This document shows positions 1 to 7,658 of a stretch of DNA of 64,000 nt, piece after piece. Position 1 is the first letter of the stretch. Every line of letters begins with the position of its first letter. Below the pieces are notes generated by a model. It saw nothing but the letters and a program-made list of their open reading frames with translations, was not told the origin of the DNA and did no database searches. This stretch comes from Flavobacterium sp. CECT 9288 (GTDB taxonomy: Bacteria; Bacteroidota; Bacteroidia; Flavobacteriales; Flavobacteriaceae), in assembly GCF_918731615.1 (NCBI RefSeq), contig NZ_OU957226.1, positions 1,922,001 through 1,986,000 on the forward strand. The letters run 5' to 3'. A program made the position numbers and the translations under genes.

Positions 1-623
1 TTTCCTTCAAAATCTTCTTCCATTTTTGATCCCTCAAAATCAAATTGAAAATCTCCAATCCATTTTTCATCAATTTTCAAACCATCATTTTGATTAAGAT
101 TTTTCTGAATGAACGACTCAATAAATGTAAAATCTTTTTGTTCCTCTTCTTTTGAGTTAATTTCTTTAGTGTCTATTAGAACCCATTCACCATTCTTTTC
201 CTTATAGTTGTATAAATTTCTTATATATTTATCTTTTTGATAGTAACCCTCTGGAGTATTTACTAAAAATTTTTTGGGTATTATACTTATAAATATTTTA
301 AAAATTTCTTTAATTTCTTTAGTGTTTAATTTGGAAATATAATCGTTTACATTTTCAGTTATTTTTTTATTTAGTTCTTTTTTTGGGACTAAAATTATGA
401 CTGCATTACCAATACTATTAGATTTTTCATTATAAACACATCCATTATCTGTTGTGACAAAATAAGTTTCCCTAAAATCATAATAGCCACATTTTAAAAT
501 ATTTTCAAAATTGTATGAATCAGATTTTAATCCAAATTCTTTTGCAGTATCATTACTTTTTTTATTACAACTAATTGAACAAAAGGCAAAAAAAAGCCCA
601 TAAAGAAATACATTAATTTTCAT
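1..623 (-). CDS. Putative immunity lipoprotein, cut by window start
   Basis: The reading frame runs off the left edge without a stop. It starts at the ATG at 623-621 with a short hydrophobic signal and a lipobox ending in Cys (FCSISC), so it should be a lipidated envelope protein. It lies 20 bp downstream of the NlpC/P60 effector cassette and is probably co-transcribed with it. Its middle part (KEIKEIFKIF, LVNTPEG, LYNYKEKNGEW) aligns with the lipoprotein at 2714-3670 (KEIKEYFDIY, LIPTPNA, LYQYKDNKW), so the two are paralogues. No enzymatic motif is visible. The immunity role is inferred only from pairing with a peptidoglycan hydrolase and from the envelope location. Confidence 0.7.
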   Translation of the reverse strand, partial: MKINVFLYGLFFAFCSISCNKKSNDTAKEFGLKSDSYNFENILKCGYYDFRETYFVTTDNGCVYNEKSNSIGNAVIILVPKKELNKKITENVNDYISKLNTKEIKEIFKIFISIIPKKFLVNTPEGYYQKDKYIRNLYNYKEKNGEWVLIDTKEINSKEEEQKDFTFIESFIQKNLNQNDGLKIDEKWIGDFQFDFEGSKMEEDFEG

Positions 624-642
624 ATTTTATTTTTGTTTAATT

Positions 643-2505
643 TTATTTTTTTGGTCTAAAATAACCTTTCCAGCCAGGATGTTTGAATAGTGCTTGACTT
701 TTTCTTTTGTAAATCGCTGTTCGAGTACAACCTTTTTTTGAAGATCCTCCATTAGCTACTTGTTGGCTTTCCTCTCTTGCGCCAATATTTCCAATTGCTT
801 CCAATATAGTTACCAAATCTGTTTTTTCTTCATACTTGTAAACTATGCCTGTATGTCCATTACCATTTCTCCAAACAAAAATATCTCCTTTTTGAGGTTT
901 AAAATCAGATTTATCACTTCCAGATATAAAATTAATATCATTGCAGTCAATAGCTTTTCTAAAATCTGTCTCATTAGTCATTATACCTGTATGTATATTT
1001 TTAACACTTTTAGTTATCCCTAACTTGTACAAATATATAGAAACTAATTCTGAACAATCTAATGCTTTCAAACCTTTTTCAGTTAAAGAATCTCTTACAC
1101 CCTCTTGACTATAAGGAATATTTTTATCAACCAAAGTTTTCATTTCTTCTAAAACAGAATCAAATGTACCTTTTACCAAATTTACATTTTTAAATTCTTC
1201 CCCTTTTAGTTCTATTTTTTCCAATTCTTGTCTAACTTCCCACATATAGGTAGTTCCTTCTTCAAAACCTCTTTTATTTTTTTTGCCTTTTTTTATCTTA
1301 TTATCATATTCGCCTTTTTCTTTGTGATACGATGGATTATTATAATATGCCATTCTCTCACTTGTCCAAAGAACATTTGAGTCGGTAGCTCCTTCTCCTA
1401 CACTTTTAGGTTGTAATACTGCCATATATAAATCAGTTAATGATTTATAACCATCACTCTTCATTAAATTGACAAATCTCTTTTCAACATAATTTAATTG
1501 TTCGACAGCATTCATCTTTATTAATTTAGCTTGTGTTGTTCCAACTCCTTTGGCTGAATCTTCACTAAATTGAATTAAACCTATATAGCCAACACCATTA
1601 TCAATTTTTGGATCAAATGTTCCAATAGTTTCTTTTGCGATTATAGTCATTATCCAATTTGGGTTAACTTTTATTCTTTTAGAAATTTCAACTACCTTTA
1701 ACCTAAATTCCTTACTCACCTTGTCACCCCAAACCAACTGCGGATCATTTGCATCCATAAGATAAGTATCCCACTTCGCTCCAACCTGAAACACCAGCGT
1801 TTTATCCTTAAACTGTTTAGTAGAAAATCCTTCAACACCTGCATAATAAGTTAAAGTTGATCCTTTTTTTAGTTTTTCTTTATTAAAAACTCCAAAATTT
1901 AGTGCTGCATATCCATTTGACCCTACTTTTACTGCTGGTTTATCTTCTAAAATAGAATCTTCGTTTAATTGATGAGCTTTAAATTTTATACTATCGCCTA
2001 CCATATTTCGCGTTTTAGCCAGTACAATTAAATTTGTTGCTTTTTCACCATAGGGAACACGGTCTGTGGTTAATAAGCGTTTTCCTTGATATTTAAAATA
2101 TACATCTAAAATTTCTTTTTTGGTGGTTACTTTTAACTCTGAATTTGATACGGGATAGCTAATTCCTTTAAAAGCATATAATTGATTATCCACTATGCCT
2201 ACAAGTGCAAATTTCAGGTTAACATTCCAATTTGAAATTCCTAACTTAGCTTTCATTTCTTTTGAAAAACTAACTGCTGTATTTATTTTTCCTTCACTAT
2301 CGGTTTTAGTAGTTATAAAATATCTGTTTTTGTAGTAAGCACTGTCTTTGTGTGCTTTTACATGAAAATATATTCTAACCTCTTCGTTGCAAAAATTAGG
2401 AACAGTAGCTTTAACATAGTTGATTTCACCTATAAAACCAGATGTAGTTTTAGGCGTGCCGCTGGCATCTGTCCAATTGGCTTCAGTGACTGTTGGATGT
2501 ACCAC
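643..2505 (-). CDS. Orphan effector tip cassette: neck + lysozyme-like + NlpC/P60
   Basis: This 620-residue frame opens at a GTG in VVHPTVTEANW. It matches only the region from about residue 679 onward of the full effector at 7659-11612, so the N-terminal two thirds are missing. Residues 1-280 are the shared neck, nearly identical to the other two copies. Residues about 280-400 are a lysozyme/transglycosylase-like domain (AKETIGTF, then GLIQFSEDSA). Residues about 460-610 are an NlpC/P60-like cysteine peptidase: catalytic Cys in LDCSELV, His in GHTGIVY, and a possible third residue in LEAIGN. Predicted action is cleavage of target peptidoglycan. No ATG and no convincing ribosome site precede it, so it may be a silent cassette that can recombine into the full gene. 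The alternative is a separately translated effector starting at GTG. Confidence 0.75.
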   Translation of the reverse strand: MVHPTVTEANWTDASGTPKTTSGFIGEINYVKATVPNFCNEEVRIYFHVKAHKDSAYYKNRYFITTKTDSEGKINTAVSFSKEMKAKLGISNWNVNLKFALVGIVDNQLYAFKGISYPVSNSELKVTTKKEILDVYFKYQGKRLLTTDRVPYGEKATNLIVLAKTRNMVGDSIKFKAHQLNEDSILEDKPAVKVGSNGYAALNFGVFNKEKLKKGSTLTYYAGVEGFSTKQFKDKTLVFQVGAKWDTYLMDANDPQLVWGDKVSKEFRLKVVEISKRIKVNPNWIMTIIAKETIGTFDPKIDNGVGYIGLIQFSEDSAKGVGTTQAKLIKMNAVEQLNYVEKRFVNLMKSDGYKSLTDLYMAVLQPKSVGEGATDSNVLWTSERMAYYNNPSYHKEKGEYDNKIKKGKKNKRGFEEGTTYMWEVRQELEKIELKGEEFKNVNLVKGTFDSVLEEMKTLVDKNIPYSQEGVRDSLTEKGLKALDCSELVSIYLYKLGITKSVKNIHTGIMTNETDFRKAIDCNDINFISGSDKSDFKPQKGDIFVWRNGNGHTGIVYKYEEKTDLVTILEAIGNIGAREESQQVANGGSSKKGCTRTAIYKRKSQALFKHPGWKGYFRPKK

Positions 2506-2704
2506 TTGTATTTGTTGTGATGAAGTCGATTTTTTTATTCTCGAATATTGTGTATTATTTGGGCGGGTTCTTTATAACGTTTAGTAGCTTGCTTTGTTTT
2601 TAAAATTCTTTTAAACTTGCTTCTAAGTTGTTTTTTAGCAAGTAATTTTGATAGCTGAAAAAATAGTAGAGATATAAAAAAAAGCTACTGGTGTGAGTAG
2701 CTTT
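2506..2704 (-). repeat. 199-bp cassette leader repeat, copy 1
   Basis: The segment upstream of the orphan effector cassette is closely repeated at 6633-6831 in front of the second orphan cassette, with the same total length and compensating one-base differences in A/T runs. It begins with a terminator hairpin for the preceding lipoprotein gene and ends at the neck coding sequence. One frame keeps a conserved lysine-rich C-terminus (ending AQIIHNIRE and stop; AQIIDNIRE in copy 2), perhaps a relic of a gene end. I see no late-promoter box in it. It may serve as homology for cassette exchange. Confidence 0.75.
2681..2704 (-). terminator. Intrinsic terminator (AAAGCTACT stem)
   Basis: A perfect 9-bp stem, AAAGCTACT / AGTAGCTTT with a 6-nt loop, is flanked by an A run on the left and a T run on the right, so it could work in both directions. 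It follows the minus-strand lipoprotein ending at 2714. The same stem recurs at 3875 and 6808. Confidence 0.8.
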
Positions 2705-2713
2705 TTTTGTTTT

Positions 2714-3670
2714 CTATTTATCTTCTAAATAACCATAGTCATATACTTTTTCTTTTATGTTCTCTCTATTTTTTAAAAAAGATTGCTTTTGGATATAATA
2801 TAGATTATTAACTTTTGTGATTACGATATCAGGCAAATTTACTTCACCATTATAAGCACCCATTCCTAAACTTTTTTTGTGAAATAAAAACAAAGTGTCT
2901 TTTGATTGATAAGGAACTAGTATATCATTTAAACTTCGATCAATCAGTGAACATTCATTTTTATCAATAATTATTTCATAATCACAATTGTATTCTAAGT
3001 AATCGAACAGTTTATAATAGCTTCTGTACCAAAAATCATCAATTTTTAATTTTGAAATAGAATTGAAAAATTGTTCTTGCTTTTTTTTACATACTTTTTG
3101 GATATAATTATCTTTCCATTCATATTGATTTGAATTTTCTTCTTTTAACCCAGAGTATGTGTCTAATTTTAGCCATTTGTTGTCTTTGTATTGATACAAA
3201 TCAATGTCGTGTTTATCTTTTTCTTTATTAGGACTATCAGCATTAGGAGTAGGAATTAAATACTTCTTATCAATAAAAAAAACATAGATATCAAAATATT
3301 CTTTTATTTCTTTGACACTCATTTTGTTAATAATTTTTTCCCAATTATGATGATATGTATCATTGAATTCTTTAAAATCTAAATTATTTTTAAAAAACAA
3401 AAAGTCTTTAGGGATTAAATAAGTTACTAAATTTCCAAAATCATTACCGCCTTTTGGGTCATATGTAATTCCATAATCATAAGATGTTGTAAAAAAACCG
3501 CCATTTTCGTTAGTTTTATATATATAATCATGGTTTTTAAATTTTATGAATTTATCAAAATTATATTCAATTATTAACTTATCATCAATATTTTTCTCTT
3601 GTTTATTTTTGCAAGAATACGCTACAATTAGAAGAGATATAAATAATACTTTTTTTAGGGCTTGATACAT
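2714..3670 (-). CDS. Putative immunity lipoprotein (318 aa)
   Basis: The protein has an N-terminal hydrophobic segment and a lipobox (IVAYSC) followed by Lys/Asn-rich residues, so it is probably anchored in the envelope. The mature part is charged, has no catalytic signature I recognise, and is homologous to the partial lipoprotein at 1-623. No intact effector lies directly upstream. Only the last codons of one survive at 3676-3720, so this is best read as an immunity gene whose cognate effector was deleted. Function is inferred from context and paralogy. Confidence 0.7.
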   Translation of the reverse strand: MYQALKKVLFISLLIVAYSCKNKQEKNIDDKLIIEYNFDKFIKFKNHDYIYKTNENGGFFTTSYDYGITYDPKGGNDFGNLVTYLIPKDFLFFKNNLDFKEFNDTYHHNWEKIINKMSVKEIKEYFDIYVFFIDKKYLIPTPNADSPNKEKDKHDIDLYQYKDNKWLKLDTYSGLKEENSNQYEWKDNYIQKVCKKKQEQFFNSISKLKIDDFWYRSYYKLFDYLEYNCDYEIIIDKNECSLIDRSLNDILVPYQSKDTLFLFHKKSLGMGAYNGEVNLPDIVITKVNNLYYIQKQSFLKNRENIKEKVYDYGYLEDK

Positions 3671-3857
3671 AATTTTTAAAATTTTTGTCTAAAATAACCA
3701 ATAAATCCATCATGAGCAATCCCTCTTTAATTTTCGAATTAGCAATAATCCTTGTCAAACTGTCTTTTTGAGTAATCAGTTTATTATTCTTTTTATTACT
3801 TTTTCCACAGGAAATAATTAAAACTCCTAAAATGGTTAAAACTATAATTTTTCGCAT
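3603..3857 (-). pseudogene. Truncated duplicate of the 3992-4711 lipoprotein
   Basis: The first 44 residues (to about 3726) are nearly identical to the start of the lipoprotein at 3992-4711, including the lipobox LIISCGKSN and the KDSLTRIIANSKIK stretch. After that the frame runs into unrelated sequence that in another frame encodes the residual effector tail, and then into the next gene. It is a broken copy left by deletion, not a functional 84-residue protein. Confidence 0.75.
3676..3720 (-). pseudogene. Residual 3' end of a deleted effector
   Basis: One minus-strand frame here reads IAHDGFIGYFRQKF and stop. This matches the C-terminal end of the 643-2505 effector (HPGWKGYFRPKK and stop) in both pattern and position relative to the following lipoprotein. 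It directly abuts the truncated lipoprotein copy, so a deletion probably joined the two and removed the rest of an NlpC/P60-type effector gene. The match is short, so confidence is moderate. Confidence 0.55.
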
Positions 3858-3874
3858 TTATTTTTTATTTAAAA

Positions 3875-3896
3875 AAAGCTACTCGAAAGTAGCTTT
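3875..3896 (-). terminator. Intrinsic terminator (AAAGCTACT stem)
   Basis: Stem AAAGCTACT / AGTAGCTTT with a 4-nt loop, flanked by A and T runs. It lies downstream of the minus-strand lipoprotein ending at 3992 and uses the same stem as the hairpins at 2681 and 6808, so every effector/lipoprotein unit is closed by the same terminator. Confidence 0.75.
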
Positions 3897-3991
3897 AATT
3901 TTTTTTAATCAGGAAAACATTGTTTTTAAAACTTGTGTTTTGCCATTTGTTTCACTCAAATTAAACTCAGTAAGCATGTTCATGCAAAATT

Positions 3992-4711
3992 TTAATCCTC
4001 TGGTAAACATTCAATTTTTTCTTTTTTAAGATCGATTTCCTCAAATTTTTCATTAATTAAATCTAATTTCCAGACTTTTATCACTTTTTCATATTTTCTA
4101 TTCTTATCTAGTTTGTCTATAACTATCCCAAAATATTCTCTTTTTTCACTACTATGGCATATATGTGAAAAAAATCTATTTTCACTTAAAAAACTTAAAT
4201 GCTCTTCATTGTCTCTATGAGCTCCTAATACTTTTTTATCAAGAATTTTTATACTATTTTCCGAAACTTTTTTTAATAATAAAAAGTGGATAATGTTTTT
4301 ATATTTCGCTAATGCAACTGAGAATTCATCAATATTTAATAAGGCTTCTTCGTCGAACTCCTTATTAGGCCCTATGAAGTTTAAAACTCTCTCTTCACGT
4401 TTTGAGGCACTTAAAGTAGAATCTACTAATAAATTCTCGTTCTCATAAGGAGTAAATTTCCCTACATTATAATTTATATTTATACCATATGTCATTAGAG
4501 ATTTATTTGACTCAGATTGAAAATCAACATCATTATATATCTTTCCTATTTGATAATCTTTCTCAAGACTTACTCCCACTTTAATTTTAGAATTAGCAAT
4601 AATCCTTGTCAAACTGTCTTTTTGAGTAATCAGTTTATTATTCTTTTTATTACTTTTTCCACAGGAAATAATTAAAATTCCTAAAATGGTTATAATCGTT
4701 ATTTTTTTCAT
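3992..4711 (-). CDS. Putative immunity lipoprotein (239 aa)
   Basis: A short signal sequence with lipobox LIISC is followed by a hydrophilic, Lys/Glu-rich protein. It lies 67 bp downstream of the M23-tipped effector cassette (4779-6632), the same order as in the other effector/lipoprotein units. Its N-terminus was duplicated to give the truncated copy at 3726-3857. No catalytic motif is seen. Immunity against the neighbouring hydrolase is an inference. Confidence 0.7.
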   Translation of the reverse strand: MKKITIITILGILIISCGKSNKKNNKLITQKDSLTRIIANSKIKVGVSLEKDYQIGKIYNDVDFQSESNKSLMTYGININYNVGKFTPYENENLLVDSTLSASKREERVLNFIGPNKEFDEEALLNIDEFSVALAKYKNIIHFLLLKKVSENSIKILDKKVLGAHRDNEEHLSFLSENRFFSHICHSSEKREYFGIVIDKLDKNRKYEKVIKVWKLDLINEKFEEIDLKKEKIECLPED

Positions 4712-4778
4712 TTGTCTATCATTTTTTTCATTGACTAAAATAAAAATATTTCTTCATTATCATTTTAAATTAAACAAA

Positions 4779-6632
4779 TTATATTTGAGTATTTTTATCT
4801 GGATTTATTTTAACATTTTTTTTAAGCTCTTTAATAGTTTTAAATGGTTCTACAGCAGCGCCTTGTGCTGATTTTTTGTTTCTAACTTCAAAATGCAAAT
4901 GCTCCATTTTTGAAGATAAATTATTAGCATTTCCTGTTTTTCCCGTTTCACCTATTATATCTCCCGCTTTTACTTTGTCTCCAATTTTAATACGTCTTTC
5001 ACTTAAATGTGCATAAAAGAAATAATATTCTTTTCCTTCATAAAAACCTTTGATTGTAATCGTTTTGCCATATGTTTCAGATACGTCAGGACCTACTCTA
5101 ACTCTGACGCCATCTACACATGCATAAACTGTTGTTCCAACTGGAGCATATAAATCTAAACCTTGATGCATTCCACTATCTCTAACATTGGTTTTTAATA
5201 AATATTCACTTTCATTTGGAAGCCAACCTGAACGATACCACCCCCTTAATTCCATTTTTTTTAACGGATTATACCAAATATTCCTTGTATATTCTCCTTC
5301 ATGATAATTTTCTTCTAATGCTTCGCGGACTTCCCAAACATATGTTTTACCACCAACTTTACCTATTTTTTTGCCTTTTTCGTTTATCTCATCAGCTTCT
5401 CTTAAAAATGGCTTATTGGCACGATAAGCCGCATTTGGATCGCCATAAACAGGTTCTTTATCAATATGACCTTTACCAGCTGCTTTAGGGTAATTTACTG
5501 ATAAATATATATCTGTAGCAGATTTTAATTGACTTTTAGATTTGAGTAAAAACCATTTTTCTACATAATCTAATTGCTTTTCTGCGGTCATTTTCATAAG
5601 CTCAGTCCTTTTAATATTAAGACCTTCAGCAGCTTCTTTTCCAAACTGAATTAAGCCTACAAACCCCCCTTTTCTAGAATCTCTAGGATCTGCTTTAAAA
5701 GTTCCAGCAGATGGAGAAAAAGTATTTGCTGTTTCGAAAGCCATAATGTTCATTAAAGTATTCGGAGAAAAAGAGATTTCTTTTTCTTTTTCAATATTCT
5801 TACATATTTTTACAACTTTCAACCTAAACTCCTTACTCACTTTAGCACCCCAAACCAACTGTGGATCATTTTTATCAAAAACATCTCCACTATCCAACTT
5901 CGCTCCAACCTTAAACACCAGTGTTTTATCCTTAAAATGTTTTGTAGAAAATCCTTCAACACCTGCATAATAGGTTTCGGTGTCGTCTTTTTTCAAGTGG
6001 GCTGGTGCCTTTTTTTGAAAGCTTAGTTCAGTAATACCATTTGCTTTAATTGTGGATTCGTTCAAATTTTCAAGTATAGAATCGTCTTTTAAGGCATGAG
6101 CAGTGAATTTAATTTTTTCGCCTATCATATTTCTGGTATGAGCTACCATTTTTATTTTAGTAGGTGTTTTGCTATTGTAAGGTACTCTATCTGTTGGCAC
6201 CAATCGCTTGCCCTTATATTCAAAATACAAGTCTAAAATTTCTTTTTTGGTGGTTACTTTTAACTCTGAATTTGATACGGGATAGCTAATTCCTTTAAAA
6301 GCATATAATTGATTATCGACTATGCCTACAAGTGCAAATTTCAGGTTAACATTCCAATTTGAAATTCCTAACTTAGCTTTCATTTCTTTTGAAAAACTAA
6401 CTGCTGTATTTATTTTTCCTTCACTATCGGTTTTAGTAGTTATAAAATATCTGTTTTTGTAGTAAGCATTGTCTTTGTGTGCTTTTACATGAAAATATAT
6501 TCTAACCTCTTCGTTGCAAAAATTAGGAACAGTAGCTTTAACATAGTTGATTTCGCCTATAAAACCAGATGTGGTTTTAGGCGTGCCGGTGGCATCTGTC
6601 CAATTGGCTTCAGTGACTGTTGGATGTACCAC
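4779..6632 (-). CDS. Orphan effector tip cassette: neck + lysozyme-like + M23 peptidase
   Basis: This 617-residue frame opens at GTG in VVHPTV, like its sibling at 643-2505, and lacks the N-terminal part of the full effector. The neck covers residues 1-285. A lysozyme-like domain follows (AFETANTF, GLIQFGKEAA). From about residue 480 an M23/LytM zinc metalloendopeptidase is clear: HQGLDLYAP supplies the first His and Asp, and HLHFEVRN the second HxH. M23 enzymes cut peptide cross-bridges of peptidoglycan. The repeated 199-bp leader lies just upstream and a lipoprotein gene follows. Whether it is translated alone or is a silent exchange cassette cannot be decided from sequence. Confidence 0.78.
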   Translation of the reverse strand: MVHPTVTEANWTDATGTPKTTSGFIGEINYVKATVPNFCNEEVRIYFHVKAHKDNAYYKNRYFITTKTDSEGKINTAVSFSKEMKAKLGISNWNVNLKFALVGIVDNQLYAFKGISYPVSNSELKVTTKKEILDLYFEYKGKRLVPTDRVPYNSKTPTKIKMVAHTRNMIGEKIKFTAHALKDDSILENLNESTIKANGITELSFQKKAPAHLKKDDTETYYAGVEGFSTKHFKDKTLVFKVGAKLDSGDVFDKNDPQLVWGAKVSKEFRLKVVKICKNIEKEKEISFSPNTLMNIMAFETANTFSPSAGTFKADPRDSRKGGFVGLIQFGKEAAEGLNIKRTELMKMTAEKQLDYVEKWFLLKSKSQLKSATDIYLSVNYPKAAGKGHIDKEPVYGDPNAAYRANKPFLREADEINEKGKKIGKVGGKTYVWEVREALEENYHEGEYTRNIWYNPLKKMELRGWYRSGWLPNESEYLLKTNVRDSGMHQGLDLYAPVGTTVYACVDGVRVRVGPDVSETYGKTITIKGFYEGKEYYFFYAHLSERRIKIGDKVKAGDIIGETGKTGNANNLSSKMEHLHFEVRNKKSAQGAAVEPFKTIKELKKNVKINPDKNTQI

Positions 6633-6831
6633 TTGTGTTTGTTGCGATGAAGTCGATTTTTTTTATTCTCGTATATTGTCTATTATTTGGGCAGGTTTTT
6701 TATAACGTTTAGTAGCTTGCTTTGTTTTGGAAATTCTTTTAAGCTTGCTTCTAAGTTGTTTTTTTAGCAAGTAATTTTGATAGCTGAAAAATAGTAGAGA
6801 TATAAAAAAAGCTACTGGTGAGAGTAGCTTT
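6633..6831 (-). repeat. 199-bp cassette leader repeat, copy 2
   Basis: Second copy of the leader found at 2506-2704, with scattered substitutions and homopolymer length differences. It holds a terminator stem at its upstream end and no visible late-promoter box. The position between a lipoprotein gene and a promoterless-looking effector tip suggests that cassettes were added by duplication through this segment. Confidence 0.75.
6808..6831 (-). terminator. Intrinsic terminator (AAAGCTACT stem)
   Basis: Stem AAAGCTACT / AGTAGCTTT with a 6-nt loop, followed in minus orientation by a T run. It closes the lipoprotein transcript ending at 6900 and would shield the cassette at 4779-6632 from read-through. 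Confidence 0.75.
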
Positions 6832-6899
6832 AGGTTACTTTGATAAAACCTATCTTAAATTAACTTTTTTACTGACTGATTTTTTTGGATAGGTGATAA

Positions 6900-7631
6900 T
6901 TAGTCTACAAATTTAATATCTCCTTTTATATCTTTAAGATTAATATAATATAATTTATCATCCTCATCATTAATGATTTTAGCAAATATTATTTTTTCTT
7001 TATTATTAATTACTTTTATATTCCTTAAATATCTAAATGAGAAATCTTTAGTCTCGATCTCTTTAACTAGACGCATATTTGTAATGTCGTATAATTTTAT
7101 CCTGTTTTTTTGATCTGTGTAATAAGAATTTAAATCTTTTTCAGGAACAGTAAACGCGGGCTTGGGATAAATATAGATACCTATTTTAGTTAAAGCTAAA
7201 TCCAAATTTAAAATTTCATAATCATAAAAAAAAGAAGAAATTGATGATGTTTCTATTATTTTTTTATTTTTTATATCATATTCTTTATTCTTACAATAAT
7301 TAGCTATTCGCACGATGTTGTTTAATTCGTCTTTTGATGCATAAAAAATATTTTTAGCGTTAATTAAGTAGAAATTTTCATAAAAAAACGGAGGCTCTTC
7401 TTTAGTGTCATACTCTGAAATAATATAATCCTTAACTGCTATAGATATTAATTTTCCTTTTAGATAAAAAGCTTTAATAGTGTCTTTATTATTAATCTTT
7501 TTATTTACAACTATAGTTTCTGTAACTAAATCTTGATTTTCTACTGTATATTTTTGAATTATTTCATCTTTTTTTGTACATGAAATTAATATCATTAGAA
7601 TAATATGTAATATCAATATGTTTTTTTTCAT
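6900..7631 (-). CDS. Putative immunity lipoprotein (243 aa)
   Basis: N-terminal hydrophobic segment with lipobox ILISC, then a hydrophilic protein without known motif. It lies 27 bp downstream of the full-length effector and is probably co-transcribed from the promoter at 11633-11696. By the repeated effector/lipoprotein order in this cluster I infer that it protects the producer from the M15 peptidase tip. Confidence 0.7.
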   Translation of the reverse strand: MKKNILILHIILMILISCTKKDEIIQKYTVENQDLVTETIVVNKKINNKDTIKAFYLKGKLISIAVKDYIISEYDTKEEPPFFYENFYLINAKNIFYASKDELNNIVRIANYCKNKEYDIKNKKIIETSSISSFFYDYEILNLDLALTKIGIYIYPKPAFTVPEKDLNSYYTDQKNRIKLYDITNMRLVKEIETKDFSFRYLRNIKVINNKEKIIFAKIINDEDDKLYYINLKDIKGDIKFVD

Positions 7632-7658
7632 TTTTTTAAACTTTGTTACAAATGTAAA

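Noticed and set aside
760..1023. 87-aa plus-strand frame in the NlpC/P60 cassette
   Set aside because: Antisense shadow of a conserved peptidase domain, Cys/Ile/Phe-rich composition typical of reverse-strand frames.
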